A DNA stretch of 64,000 bases from Fistularia commersonii (Eukaryota > Chordata > Actinopteri > Syngnathiformes > Fistulariidae). Under the pieces are notes generated by a model that ran no database searches, had not been told where the DNA came from, and saw nothing but the letters and a program-made list of their open reading frames with translations. Where the stretch lies: positions 248,001 through 312,000 of the forward strand of contig JBBMNZ010000070.1 of assembly GCA_037954325.1 (NCBI GenBank), given 5' to 3'. The translations under genes and the position numbers were made by a program. Each line of letters begins with the position of its first letter. The stretch's first letter is position 1. Positions 11,752 through 25,995 of this stretch are shown here, piece by piece.

Positions 11752-14700
11752 TCCACTCCTAATCAAAAACGCTTCAACTCCGTGAGAAAAGAACTTTTTG
11801 AACGAATGGCTATGTCTTTTGGACTTTGGAGGGGTTTTCACTGAATTTGACATATATTGTGCAGAATCATGTCCTAAACAACATATTTCAACAGCAGAAA
11901 CCAGCTTGATGGAATTCATTAGTTATTTCCTCTCCTAATCAGAAATGCTTCAACTCGGTGAGATAAGCACTTTTTGCACGAATGGCTATATCTTTTGATC
12001 TTGTCGCTGGATTATACTGAATTTGACATATTTTGTGCAGATTATTGTCCTAAACAACATATTTCAACAGCAGAAACCAGCTTGATGAAATTCATTAGTT
12101 ATTTCCACTCCGAATCAATTACGCTTCAACTTGGTGAGATAGCACTTTTTGAACGAATGGCTATATCTTTTGAACTTGTGGCTGGATTAAACTGAATTTG
12201 ACATATATTGTGCAAAATCATGTCCTAAAAAAATATTTCTACAGCAGAAACCACCATGATAAAATTCATTAGTTTTCCACTCCTAATAGAAAACGTTTCA
12301 ACTCAGTGATATAAGCCCTTTTTGAACGAAAGGCTATATCTTTTGAACTTGGGCTAGATTACACTGAATTTGAAATATATTTTGCAGAATCATGTCTTAA
12401 ACAACATATATCAACAGCAACAACCAGCATATTGATATTAATTAGTTATTTCCGCTCCAACTCAAAAACGCTTCAATTCGGTGATTTATGCAGTTTTTGA
12501 ACAAATGGCTATATCTTTTGAATTTGTAGCTGGATTGCACTGAATTTGACATATATTTTGCAGAATCAGGTCCTGAACAACATATTTCAACAGCAGAAAC
12601 CAGCTTGATGAAATTCATTAGTTATTTCCACTCCGAATCAAAAACGCTTCAACTCGGTGATATAAGTCCTTTTTGAACGAATGGTTATATCATTTGAACC
12701 TAAGAAGGGATTACACTGAATTTGACATATATTGTGCAGAATCATGTCCTAAACAACATATTTCAACAGCAGAAACCAGCTTGATGAAATTCAAATGTTA
12801 TTTCCACTCCTAATCAAAAATGCTTCAACTCGGTGAGATAAGTACTTTTTGAACGAATGGCTATATCTTTTGAACTTGTGAAGGGATTACACTGAATTTG
12901 ACATATATTGTGCAGAATCATGTCCTAAACAACATATGTCAACAGCAGAAACCAGCTTAATGAAATTCAAATGTTATTTCCACTCCTAATCAAAAATGCT
13001 TCAACTCGGTGAGATAAGTAGTTTTTGAACGAATGGCTATATCTTTTGAACTTGTGAAGGGATTACACTGAATTTGACATATATTGTGCAGAATCATGTC
13101 CTAAACAACAAATCTCAACAGTAGAAAAACTTGATGAAATCCATTAGTTATTTCCACTCCTAATCTAAAACGCTTCAACTCGGTGAGAAAAGCACTTTTT
13201 GAATGAATGGCTATATATTTTGATCCTGTATCTGGGTTTCACTTAATTTGACATTTCAACAGTAGAAACCAGCTTGATGAAATTCATTAGTTATTTCCTC
13301 TCCGAATCAAATGCGCTTCAACTCGGTGAGATAAGCACTTTTTGAACGAATGGCTATATCTTTTAAACTTGTAGCTGGATTACACTGACTTTGATATATA
13401 TTGTGCAGGATCATGTCCTAAAAAAATATTTCAACAGCAGAAACCAGTATGATAAAATTCATGAGTTTTCCACTCCGAATCAAAAACGCTGCAACTCAGT
13501 GATATAAGCCATTTTTGAACGAAAGGCTATATCTTTTGAACTTGTAGCTGGATTGCACTGAATTGTACATATATTGTGCTGAGTCATTTCCTAAACAACA
13601 TATTTCAACAGCAAAAACCAGCTTGATGAAATTAATTAGTTATTGAATCTCCTATTCAAAATCGCTTCAACTTGGTGAGATAAGCACTTTTTGAATGAAT
13701 GGCTATATCTTTTGAACTTGTAGCTGGATTACACTGAATTTGACATATATTGTGCAGAATCATGTTCCAAACAACATATATCAACAGCAGAAACATGCTT
13801 GATGAAATCCATGAGTTATTTCCACTCCTAATCAGAAACGCTTCAACTCGATGAGTAAAGTCCTTTTTGAACGAATGGCCTTATCTTTTGAACCTGTAAT
13901 GGGATCACACTGAATTTGTCATATATTGTGCAGAATCATATCCTAAACAACATATTTCAACAGCAGGCACCAGCTTGATGAAATCCATAAGTTATTTCCA
14001 CTCCTAATCAAAAACGCTTCAACTCCCTGAGATAAGCACTTTTTGAACAAAAGGCTATAACTTTTGATCTTGACGCTGGATTAGACTGAATATGAAATAT
14101 TTTGTGTAGAATCATGTCCTAAAGAACAAGTTTCAACGGCAAAAACCAGCTTGATGGAATCCATTAGTTATTCCCACTCCGAATCAAAAACGCTTCAACT
14201 CGGTGAGAAAAGTCCTTTTTGAACGAATGGCTATATATTTTGATCCTGTATCTGGGTTTCACTTAATTTGACATATATATTTCAGAATCATGTCCTAAAG
14301 AACGTATTTCAACAGTAGAAACAAGCATGATGAAATTCATTAGTTATTTCCACTCAAACTCAAAAACGATTTAACTCGGTAAGATAATCAGTTTTTGACC
14401 TTGTGGCAATATCTTTTGAACTTGTTGCTGGATTACACTGAATTTGACATATATTGTGCAGAATCATGTCCTAAAAAACATATATAGACAGAAAAAAACA
14501 ACTTGGTTAAATTCATTAGTTATTTCCACTCTTAATCAAAAACGCTTCAACTCGGTGAGATAAATACTTTTTGAACGAAAGGCTATATCTTTTGAACTTG
14601 TAGCTGGATTCGCTGAATTTGACATATATTGTACAGAATCATGTCCTAAACAACATATTTCAACAGCAGAAACCAGCTTGATGAAATTCATTAGTTATTT

Positions 14701-14838
14701 CCACTCCCAATCAGAAACACTTCAACATGGTCAGATAAGCACTTTTTGAACGAATGGCTATATCTTTTGGTCTTTTGATGGGATTTTTCTGAATACGTCA
14801 TATGTTGTGCAGAATCATATCCTGAAAAACATATTTCA
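11752..14838. repeat. Block duplication D2, right copy, with one internal deletion and one added monomer
   Basis: It matches 8771-11714. The offset shifts from 2981 to 3124 across the copy. Two events explain this: a 33-bp loss inside the monomer at 13172, and gain of one whole monomer near 13580-13760. The extra monomer contains TATTGAATCTCC, which I did not see elsewhere. Similarity ends near 14838, where the left copy returns to its GGACTTTGGAGGGG monomer and this copy continues into unrelated monomers. Confidence 0.88.
13172..13314. repeat. Truncated family-A monomer (143 bp)
   Basis: Successive monomer starts at 13172 and 13315 are only 143 bp apart. The sequence goes from TTAATTTGACAT directly to TTCAACAGTAG, omitting the usual GCAGAATCATGTCC part around monomer positions 84-117. 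The equivalent monomer in the left D2 copy, near 10190-10365, is full length. The short repeat CAT at both ends of the missing part could have mediated the loss. Confidence 0.85.
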
Positions 14839-17800
14839 ACAGCAGAAACCAGCTTGATGAAATTCATTAGTTATTTCCACTCCTAATCAAAAACGCTTCA
14901 ACTCGGTGAGATAAGTCCTTTTTGAACGAATGGCTATATCCTTTGAACCTGTAATGGGATCACACTGGCTTTGACATATATTGTGCAGAATCATATCCTA
15001 AACAACATATTTAAACAGCAGAAACCAGCTTGATGAAATTCATTAGTTATTTCCACACCTAATCAAAATTGCTTCAACTCGGTGAGATAAGCACTTTTTG
15101 CACGAATGGCTATATCTTTTGATCTTGTCGCTGGATTACACTGAATTTGACATATATTGTGCAGAATCATGTCCTAAACAACATATATCAACAACAAAAA
15201 CCAGCATATTGAAATTCATTAGTTATTTGCACTCCATCTCAAAAACGCTTCAACTCGGTGAGATATTAGTTTTAGAACGAATGGCTATATCTTTTGTTCT
15301 TGTCCCTAGATGACACTGAATTTGACATATATTGTACAGAATCATGTCCTTTAAAACACCTATCAACAGCAGGCTTGTTGAAATTCAATAGTTATTTTCC
15401 TTTCTTCATCAAAAACGCTTCAACTTGGTAAAATAAGTACTTTTTGAACGAATGGCTATATATTTTGATCCTGTAGCTGGGTTACATTGAATATGATACA
15501 TATATTGCAGAATCATGTCCTAAACAACATATTTCAACAGTAGAAACCAGCTTGATGAAATTCATTAGTTATTTCCACTCCTAATCAAAAACGCTTCAAT
15601 TCGGTGAGATAAAGACTTTTTTAACGAATGGCTATATCTTTTTAACCTGTGATGGGATTACACTGATATTGACATATATTGTGCAAAATCATGTCCTAGA
15701 CAACATATATTAACAGCAGAAACCAGAATGATGAAATTCATTAGTTATATACACTCCAACTCAAAAACGATTTAACTCGATAAGATAAGCAGTTTTTCAC
15801 CATATGGCTATATCTTTTGAACTTGTCTCTGGATTACACTGAATTTGACATATATTGTGCAGAATCATGTCCTAAACAACATGTATCAACAGCAAAAACC
15901 AACGTGGTGAAATTCATTAATTATTTCCACTCCTAATCAAAAACGCTTCAATTCGGTGAGATAATAACTTTTTGAACGAATGGCTATACCTTTTGAACCT
16001 GTGATGTGATTACACTAAATTTGACATATATTGTGCAAAATCATGTCCTAAACAACATATATCAACAACATAAACCAGCATGATGAAATTCATTAGTTAT
16101 ATACACTCCAACTCAAAAAAGATTTAACCTCGGTAAGATAAGCACTTTTTGACCTTATGGCTATATCTTTTGAACTCATAGCTAGATTACACTGAATTTG
16201 AAATATATTGTGCAGAGTCATGTCCTAAACAACATATTTCAACAGCAGAAACCAGCTTGATGAAATTCATTAGTTATTTCCACTCCTAATCAAAAAACGT
16301 CTCAACTCGGTGAGATAAGCCCTTTTTGAACGAATGGCTATATCTTTTGAAATTTCGATGGGATTACACAGAAGTTGACATATTTTGTGCAAAATCATAT
16401 CCTAAACAACATATTTCAACAGCAGAAACCAGCTTGATGAAATCCATTAGTTATATCAACTCCTAATCAAAAACGCTTCAACTCGATGAGATAAGCACTT
16501 TTTGAACGAATGGCTAAATCTTTTGAAATTTTGATGGGATTGCACTGAATAGGAGTTATATTGTGCAAAATCATGTCCTAAACAACATATTTCAACATCA
16601 GAAACCAGCTTTATGTAATTCATTAGTTATTTCCACTCCGAATCAAAAACGCTTCAACTTGGTGAGACAAGCACTTTTTGAACGAATGGCTATATCTATT
16701 GAACCTGTGATGTGATTCCACTAAATTTTACATATATTGTGCTTAATCATGTCCTAAACAACATATATCAACAGCAGGAACCAGAATGATGAAATTCATT
16801 AGTTATTTCCATTCCAACTCAAAAAAGATTTAACCTCGGTAAGATAAGCACTTTTTGAACGAAAGGCTATTTCTTTTGAACTTGTAGCTGGGTTATACTG
16901 AATTTGACATATATTGTGCAGAATCATGTCCTAAACAACATATTTCAACAGCTGAAACCAGCTTGATGAAATTCATTCGTCATTTCCACTCAAAATCAAA
17001 ATCGCTTCAACTCAGTGAGATTAGCAATTTTTGACCTTATGGCTATATCTTTTGAATTTATAGCTGGATTACACTGAATTTGACATATATTGTGCAAAGT
17101 CATGTCCTAAACAACATATATCAACAGCAAAAACCAGCATATTGAAATTCATTAGTTATTTCCACTCCAACTCAAAAACGGTTCAACTCGGTGAGATAAG
17201 CAGTTTTCGAACGAAAGGCTCCATTTTTGGATCTTGTCGCTGGATTACACTGAATTTGACATATATTGTACAAAATCATGTCCTATACAACAACTATCAA
17301 CAGCAGAAACAGGCTTGGTGAAATTAATCAGTTATTTCCTCTCCGAATCAAACATGCTTCACTCGGTGAGATAAGCAGTTTTTGAACGAATGGCTATATC
17401 TTTTGAACTTGTAACTTTGTTACACTGAATTTGACATATTTTGTGCTGAATCATGTCCTATAGAACATATTTCAACAGCAGAAACCAGCTTGATGAAATT
17501 CATTAGTTATTTCCACTCCTAATCAAAAACGCTTCAACTCAGTGAAATAAGTTTTTGCACGACTGGCTATTTTTTTTTATATTGTCGGTGGATTACACTG
17601 AATTTGACATGTTTTGTGCTGAATTATGTCCTAAACAACATAATTCAACAGCAGAAACCAGCTTGATGAAATTCATTAGTTATTTCCACTCCGAATCAAA
17701 AACGCGTCAACCCGGAGGGATAAGCACGTTTTGAACAAATTGCTATATCCTTTGAACCTGTGATGGGCTCACACTGATTTTGACATATATTGTGCAGAAT

Positions 17801-18936
17801 CATGTCCTACACAACGTATTTCAATAGCAGAAACCAGCTTGATGAAATTCATTAGTTATTTCCACTCCTACTGAAAAACGCTTCAACTCGGTGAGATAAG
17901 CACTTTTTGAACGAATGGCTATATCTTTTGAACTTGTTGCTGGATTACACTGAATTTGACATATATTGTACAGAATCATGTCCAATACAACATCTATCAA
18001 CAGCAGAAACAGGTTTGGTGAAATTAATTAGTTATTTCCTCTCTTCGTCAAAAAAACTTCAACTCGGTGAGATAAACACTTTTTGAACTAATGGCTATAT
18101 CTTTTGAACCTGTGATGGGATTACACTGAATTTGACATATTTTGTGCTGAATTATGTCCTAAACAACATATTTCAACAGCAGAAACCAGCTTGATGAAAT
18201 TCTTTAGTTATTTCCACTCCTAATCAATAACGCTTCAACTCCGTGAGATAAGCACGTTTTGAACGAAAGGATATATCTTTTGATCTTGACAATGGATTAC
18301 ACTGAATTTGACATATTTTTTTTAGAATCATGTCCTAAACAACATATTTCAAACGGCAAAAAACAGCTTGATGAAATCCATTAGTTATTTCCACTCCCAA
18401 TCAAAAACGCTTCAACTCGGTCTCATAAGACCGTTTTGAACGAATTGCTATATCCTTTTAACCTGTGATGGGCTCACACTGAATTTGACTTATATTGTGC
18501 AGAATCATGTCCTAAACAACATATTTCAACACCAGAAACCAGCTTGATGAAATTCATTAGTTATTTCCACTCCTAATCAAAAATGTCTCAACTCGAGGAG
18601 ATAAGCCCTTTTTGAACGAATGGCTTTATCTTTTGAACCTGTGATGGGATTACACTGAAGTTCACATATGTTGTGCTAAATCATATCCTAAACAACATAT
18701 TTCAACAGCAGAAACCAGCTTGATGAAATTCATTAGTTATTTCCACTCCTAATCAAAAACGCTTCAACTCGGTGAGATAAGCACTTTTTGAACGAATGGC
18801 TATATCTTTTGAAATTTTGATGGGATTGCAATGAATAGGACATATATTGTGCAGAATCATGTCCTAAACAACATATTTCAACAGCAGAAAACAGCTTGAT
18901 GAAATTCATTAGTTTTTTCCACTCCGAATCGAAAAC
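14839..18936. repeat. Divergent family-A monomers without a close higher-order repeat
   Basis: About 23 monomers in normal phase, but I found no near-identical multi-monomer copy of this stretch in the window. Indels are more frequent than elsewhere. Examples are a shortened monomer around 15343-15417 with CCTTTAAAACACC, GAATAGGAGTTATATT near 16545, and a monomer head near 17540-17590 lacking several bases before TTTTTGCACGACTGG. This suggests an older or less recently homogenised part of the array. Confidence 0.75.
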
Positions 18937-20180
18937 GCTTCAACTCGGTGAGATAAGCACTTTTTGAACAAAAGGATGTATCTTTTGATCTTGAAGCTGG
19001 ATTACACTGAATTTGACATATTTTGTGTAGAATCATGTCCTAAACAACATATTTCAACAGCAGAAAACAGCTTCATGAAATTCATTAGTTATTTACATTC
19101 CTAATCAAAAACGCTTCAACCCGATAAGATAAACACTTTTTGAAGTAATGGCTATATCTTTTGAACATGTGATTGGATGACACTGAATTTGACATATATT
19201 GTGCAGAATCATGTCCTAAACAACGTATTTAAACAGTACAAACCAACTTGATGAAATTCATTAGTTATTTCCACTCCTAATCAAAAACGCTTCAACTCGT
19301 TGAGATAAGCACTTTTTGCACGAATGGCTATATCTTTTGATCTTGTTGCTGGATTACACTGAATTTTACATTTTTTTTTGCAGAATCATGTCCTATACAA
19401 CATATTTCAACAGCAGAAACCAGCTTGATGAAATTCATTAGTTATTTCCACTCCAACTCAAAAACGATTTAACTCGGTAAGATATAGCACTTTTTGACCT
19501 TAAGGCTATATCTTTTGAACTTGTGGCTGGATTACACTGAATTTGACATATATTGTGCAGAATCATGTCCTAAACAACATATTTAAACAGCAGAAACCAG
19601 CTTGATGAAATTCATTACTCATTTCCAATCAAAATAAAAAACGAGTCAACTCAGTGAGATAAGCACTTTTTGCACGTATGGCTATATCTTTTAAATTTAT
19701 AGCTGGATTACACTGAATTTGACAAATATTGAGCAGAATGATGTCCTAAACAACATATATCAACAGCAAAAAATAGAAAATAGAAATTATTTAGTATTTT
19801 CCACTCCAACTCAAAAACGCTTCAACTCGGTGAGATAAGCAGTTTTTGAACAAATGGCTATATCTTTTGATCTTCTTGCTGGATTACACTGAATTTGACA
19901 TAATTTGTGCTGAATCATGTCCTATACAACATATTTCAACAGCAGAAACCAGCTTGATGAAATTCATTCGTCATTTCCACTCAAAATCAAAAACGCTTCA
20001 ACCCTATTAGATAAACACTTTTTGAACTAATGGTTATATCTTTTGAACATGTGATGGGATTACGCTGAATTTGACATATATTGTGCAGAATCATGTCCTA
20101 AACAACATATTTCAACAGCAAAAATCAGCTTGATGAAATTCATTAGATTTTTCCACTCCGAATCAAAAACGCTTCAACTC
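18937..20180. repeat. HOR-7 unit, leftmost complete copy (1244 bp)
   Basis: Seven monomers m1 to m7 in order, starting with the m1 monomer at 18937. It differs from later units by scattered substitutions, for example GAACAAAAGGATG instead of GAACGAAAGGATG near 18966, and by a few extra bases. It is therefore somewhat older than the pair at 25996-28467. Confidence 0.85.
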
Positions 20181-21404
20181 GGTGAGATAAGCACTTTTTG
20201 AACGAAAGGATGTATCTTTTGATCTTGAAGCTGGATTAGACTGAATTTGACATATTTTGTGTAGAATCATGTCCTAAACAACATATTTCAACAGCAGAAA
20301 ACAGCTTCATGAAATTCATTAGTTATTTACATTCCTAATCAAAAACGCTTCAACCCGATAAGATAAACATTTTTTGAAGTAATGGCTATATCTTTTGAAC
20401 ATGTGATTGGATGACACTGAATTTGAAATATATTGTGCAGAATCATGTCCTAAACAACTTATTTCAACAGTACAAACCAACTTGATGAAATTCATTAGTT
20501 ATTTCCACTCCTAATCAAAAACGCTTCAACTCGGTGAGATAAGCACTTTTTGCACGAATGGCTATATCTTTTGATCTTGTTGCTGGATTACACTGAATTT
20601 TACATTTTTTTTTGCAGAATCATGTCCTATACAACATATTTAAACAGCAGAAACCAGCTTGATGAAATTCATTAGTTATTTCCATTCCAACTCAAAAACG
20701 ATTTAACTCGGTAAGATATAGCACTTTTTGACCTTAATGCTATATCTTTTGAACTTGTGGCTGGATTACACTGAATTTGACATATATTGTGCAGAATCAT
20801 GTCCTAAACAACATATTTAAACAGCAGAAACCAGCTTGATGAAATTCATTACTCATTTCCAATCAAAATCAAAAACGCTTCAACTCAGTGAGATAAGCAC
20901 TTTTTGCACGTATGGCTATATCTTTTGAATTTATAGCTGGATTACACTGAATTTGACAAATATTGATCAAAATCATGTCCTAAACAACATATATCAACAG
21001 CAAAAAATAGCAAATTGAAATTAATTAGTATTTTCCACTCCAACTCAAAAACGCTTCAACTCGGTGAGATAAGCAGTTTTTGAACAAATGGCTATATCTT
21101 TTGATCTGCTCGCTGGATTACACTGAATTTGACATAATTTGTGCTGAATCATGTCCAATACAACATATTTCAACAGCAGAAACCAGCTTGATGAAATTCA
21201 TTAGTCTTTTCCACTCAAAATCAAAAACGCTTCAACCCTATAAGATAAACACTTTTTGAACTAATGGTTATATATTATGAACACGTGATGGGATTACGCT
21301 GAATTTGACATATACTGTGCAGAATCATGACCTAAACAACATATTTCAACAGCAGAAACCAACTTGATGAAATTCATTAGTTATTTCCACTCCTTATTAA
21401 AAAC

Positions 21405-21934
21405 GCTTCAACTCGGTGAGATAAGCACTTTTTGAACGAATGGATATATCTTTTGAACTTATAGCTGGATTACACTGAATTTGACATATATTGTACAGAA
21501 TCATGTCCAATACAACATCTATCAACAGTCGAAACAGGTTTGGTGAAATTAATTAGTTATTTCCTCTCTTCATCAAAAACGCTTCAACTCGGTGAGATAA
21601 ACACATTTTGAACGAATGGCTATATCTTTTGAACCTGTGATGGGATTACACTGAATTTGACATATATTGTTCAGAATCATGTCCTAAACAACATATTTAC
21701 AAGTAGACACCAACTTGATGAAATTCATTAGTTATTTCCACTCCTAATCAAAAACGCTTCAACTCAGTGAGATAAGCAGTTTTTGCATGAATGGCTATTT
21801 TTTTTATATATTGTCGCTGGATTACACTGAATTTGATTTTTTTTTTGTGCAGAATCATGTCCTAAATAACATATTTCAACAGCAGAAACCAGCTTGATGA
21901 AATTCATTAGTTATTTCCACTCCAACTCAAAAAC
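21405..21934. repeat. x1-x2-x3 cassette inside HOR-7 (3 monomers, 530 bp)
   Basis: Three monomers foreign to HOR-7 sit between an m7-like monomer and m4. x1 starts at 21405 (GAACGAATGGATATATC), x2 at 21581 (preceded by CCTCTCTTCATC, with TTTACAAGTAGACACC) and x3 at 21756 (T-rich, TATATATTGTCGCTGG). The same three types form part of the HOR-11 unit further right. Confidence 0.85.
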
Positions 21935-23170
21935 GATTTAACTCGGTAAGATATAGCACTTTTTGACCTTAAGGCTATATCTTTTGAACTTGTGGCTGGA
22001 TTACACTGAATTTGACATATATTGTGCAGAATCATGTCCTAAACAACATATTTAAACAGCAGAAACCAGCTTGATGAAATTCATTACTCATTTCCAATCA
22101 AAATCAAAAACGCTTCAACTCAGTGAGATAAGCACTTTTTGCACGTATGGCTATATCTTTTGAATTTATAGCTGGATTACACTGAATTTGACAAATATTG
22201 ATCAAAATCATGTCCTAAACAACATATATCAACAGCAAAAAATAGCAAATTGAAATTAATTAGTATTTTCCACTCCAACTCAAAAACGCTTCAACTCGGT
22301 GAGATAAGCAGTTTTTGAACAAATGGCTATATCTTTTGATCTTCTCGCTGGATTACACTGAATTTGACATAATTTGTGCCGAATCATGTCCTATACAACA
22401 TATTTCAACAGCAGAAACCAGCTTGATGAAATTCATTAGTCATTTCCACTCAAAATCAAAAACGCTTCAACCCTATAAGATAAACACTTTTTGAACTAAT
22501 GGTTATATCTTTTGAACATGTGATGGGATTACGCTGAATTTGACATATATTGTGCAGAATCATGTCCTAAACAACATATTTCAACAGCAGAAATCAGCTT
22601 GATGAAATTCATTAGTTTTTTCCACTCCGAATCAAAAACGCTTCAACTCGGTGAGATAAGCACTTTTTGAACGAAAGGATGTATCTTTTGATCTTGAAGC
22701 TGGATTACACTGAATTTGACATATTTTGTGTAGAATCATGTCCTAAACAACATATTTCAACAGCAGAAAACAGGTTCATGAAATTCATTAGTTATTTACA
22801 TTCCTAATCAAAAACGCTTCAACCCGATAAGATAAACATTTTTTGAAGTAATGGCTATATCTTTTGAACATGTGATTGGATGACACTGAATTTGAAATAT
22901 ATTGTGCAGAATCATGTCCTAAACAACTTATTTCAACAGTACAAACCAACTTGATGAAATTCATTAGTTATTTCCACTCCTAATCAAAAACGCTTCAACT
23001 CGGTGAGATAAGCACTTTTTGCACGAATGGCTATATCTTTTGATCTTGTTGCTGGATTACACTGAATTTTACATTTTTTTTTTTGCAGAATCATGTCCTA
23101 TACAACATATTTAAACAGCAGAAACCAGCTTGATGAAATTCTTCAGTTTTTTCCACTCCTAATCAAAAAC

Positions 23171-23701
23171 GTCTCAACTCAGTGAGATAAGCCCTTTTTG
23201 AACGAATGGCTATATCTTTTGAACCTGTGAAGGGATTACACTGATGTTGACATATATTTGGCAAAATCATATCCTAAACAACATATTTCAACAGCAGAAA
23301 CCAGCTTGATGAAATTCATTAATAATTTCCTCTCCTCATCGAAAACGCTTCAATTCGGTGAGATAAGCACTTTTTGAACGAATGGCTATATCTTTTGAAT
23401 TTTTGATGGGATTGCACTGAGTAGGACATATATTGTGCAGAATCATGTCCTAAAAAACATATTTCAACAGCAGAAACCAGCTTGATGAAATTCATTAGTT
23501 TTTTTTTCCACTCCGAATCAAAAACGCTTCAACTTGGTGTTATAAGCACTTTTTGAACGAATGGCTATATGTTTTGAACCTGTGATTTTATTACACTGAA
23601 TTTGACATATATTGTGCAGAATCATGTCCTAAAAAACATATCTCAACAACAGAAATCAGCTTGATGAAATTCATTAGTTTTTTCCACTCCGAATCAAAAA
23701 C
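23171..23701. repeat. y4-y5-y6 cassette inside HOR-7 (3 monomers, 531 bp)
   Basis: After m3 the array switches to three HOR-11 monomer types. y4 starts at 23171 (GTCTCAACTCAGTGAG, preceded by CTTCAGTTTTTTCC), followed by y5 (TTCAATTCGGTGAG with TTGATGGGATTGCACTG) and y6 (TTGGTGTTATAAGC with TGATTTTATTACAC). It then returns to m1 at 23702. Confidence 0.83.
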
Positions 23702-24760
23702 GCTTCAACTCGGTGAGATAAGCACTTTTTGAACGAAAGGATGTATCTTTTGATCTTGAAGCTGGATTAGACTGAATTTGACATATTTTGTGTAGAATCA
23801 TGTCCTAAACAACATATTTCAACAGCAGAAAACAGCTTCATGAAATTCATTAGTTATTTACATTCCTAATCAAAAAACGCTTCAACCCGATAAGATAAAC
23901 ATTTTTTGAAGTAATGGCTATATCTTTTGAACATGTGATTGGATGACACTGAATTTGAAATATATTGTGCAGAATCATGTCCTAAACAACTTATTTCAAC
24001 AGTACAAACCAACTTGATGAAATTCATTAGTTATTTCCACTCCTAATCAAAAACGCTTCAACTCGGTGAGATAAGCACTTTTTGCACGAATGGCTATATC
24101 TTTTGATCTTGTTGCTGGATTACACTGAATTTTACATTTTTTTTTGCAGAATCATGTCCTATACAACATATTTAAACAGTAGAAACCAGCTTGATGAAAT
24201 TCATTAGTTATTTCCACTCCAACTCAAAAACGATTTAACTCGGTAAGATATAGCACTTTTTGACCTTAAGGCTATATCTTTTGAACTTGTGGCTGGATTA
24301 CACTGAATTTGACATATATTGTGCAGAATCAGGTCCTAAACAACATATTTCAACAGCAAATACCAGCAAATTGAAATTCATTAGTATTTTCCACTCCAAC
24401 TCAAAAACGCTTCAACTCGGTGAGATAAGCAGTTTTTGAACAAATGGCTATATCTTTTGATCTTCTCGCTGGATTACACTGAATTTGACATGATTTGTGC
24501 TGAATCATGTCCTAAACAACATATATCAACAGCAGAAACCAGCTTGATGAAATTCATTAGTCATTTCCACTCAAAATCAAAAACGCTTCAACCCTATAAG
24601 ATAAACACTTTTTGAACTAATGGTTATATCTTTTGAACATGTGATGGGATTACGCTGAATTTGACATATATTGTGCAGAATCATGTCCTAAACAACATAT
24701 TTCAACAGCAGAAACCAACTTGATTAAATTCATTAGTTATTTCCACGCCTAATCAAAAAC

Positions 24761-25290
24761 GCTTCAACTCGGTGAGATAAGCACTTTTTGAACGAATGGA
24801 TATATCTTTTGAACTTATAGCTGGATTACACTGAATTTGACATATATTGTACAGAATCATGTCCAATACAACATCTATCAACAGTAGAAACAGGTTTGTT
24901 GAAATAATTAGTTATTTCCTCTCTTCATCAAAAACGCTTCAACTCGGTGAGATAAACACATTTTGAACGAATGGCTATATCTTTTGAACCTGTGATGGGA
25001 TTACACTGAATTTGACATATATTGTTCAGAATCATGTCCTAAACAACATATTTACAAGTAGACACCAACTTGATGAAATTCATTAGTTATTTCCACTCCT
25101 AATCAAAAACGCTTCAACTCAGTGAGATAAGCAGTTTTTGCATGAATGGCTATTTTTTTTATATATTGTCGCTGGATTACACTGAATTTGATTTTTTTTT
25201 TTGTGCAGAATCATGTCCTAAATAACATATTTCAACAGCAGAAACCAGCTTGATGAAATTCATTAGTTATTTCCACTCCAACTCAAAAAC
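24761..25290. repeat. x1-x2-x3 cassette inside HOR-7, second occurrence (530 bp)
   Basis: Same cassette and same flanking m4 as at 21405, at an offset of about 3356 bp (19 monomers). The flanks also match: roughly 21200-23140 and 24560-26495 form a 19-monomer duplication that includes the cassette. The cassette was therefore probably inserted once and then copied with its surroundings. Confidence 0.83.
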
Positions 25291-25995
25291 GATTTAACTC
25301 GGTAAGATATAGCACTTTTTGACCTTAAGGCTATATCTTTTGAACTTGTGGCTGGATTACACTGAATTTGACATATATTGTGCAGAATCATGTCCTAAAC
25401 AACATATTTAAACAGCAGAAACCAGCTTGATGAAATTCATTACTCATTTCCAATCAAAATCAAAAACGCTTCAACTCAGTGAGATAAGCACTTTTTGCAC
25501 GTATGGCTATATCTTTTGAATTTATAGCTGGATTACACTGAATTTGACAAATATTGATCAAAATCATGTCCTAAACAACATATATCAACAGCAAAAAATA
25601 GCAAATTGAAATTAATTAGTATTTTCCACTCCAACTCAAAAACGCTTCAACTCGGTGAGATAAGCAGTTTTTGAACAAATGGCTATATCTTTTGATCTTC
25701 TCGCTGGATTACACTGAATTTGACATAATTTGTGCCGAATCATGTCCTATACAACATATTTCAACAGCAGAAACCAGCTTGATGAAATTCATTAGTCATT
25801 TCCACTCAAAATCAAAAACGCTTCAACCCTATAAGATAAACACTTTTTGAACTAATGGTTATATCTTTTGAACATGTGATGGGATTACGCTGAATTTGAC
25901 ATATATTGTGCAGAATCATGTCCTAAACAACATATTTCAACAGCAGAAATCAGCTTGATGAAATTCATTAGTTTTTTCCACTCCGAATCAAAAAC

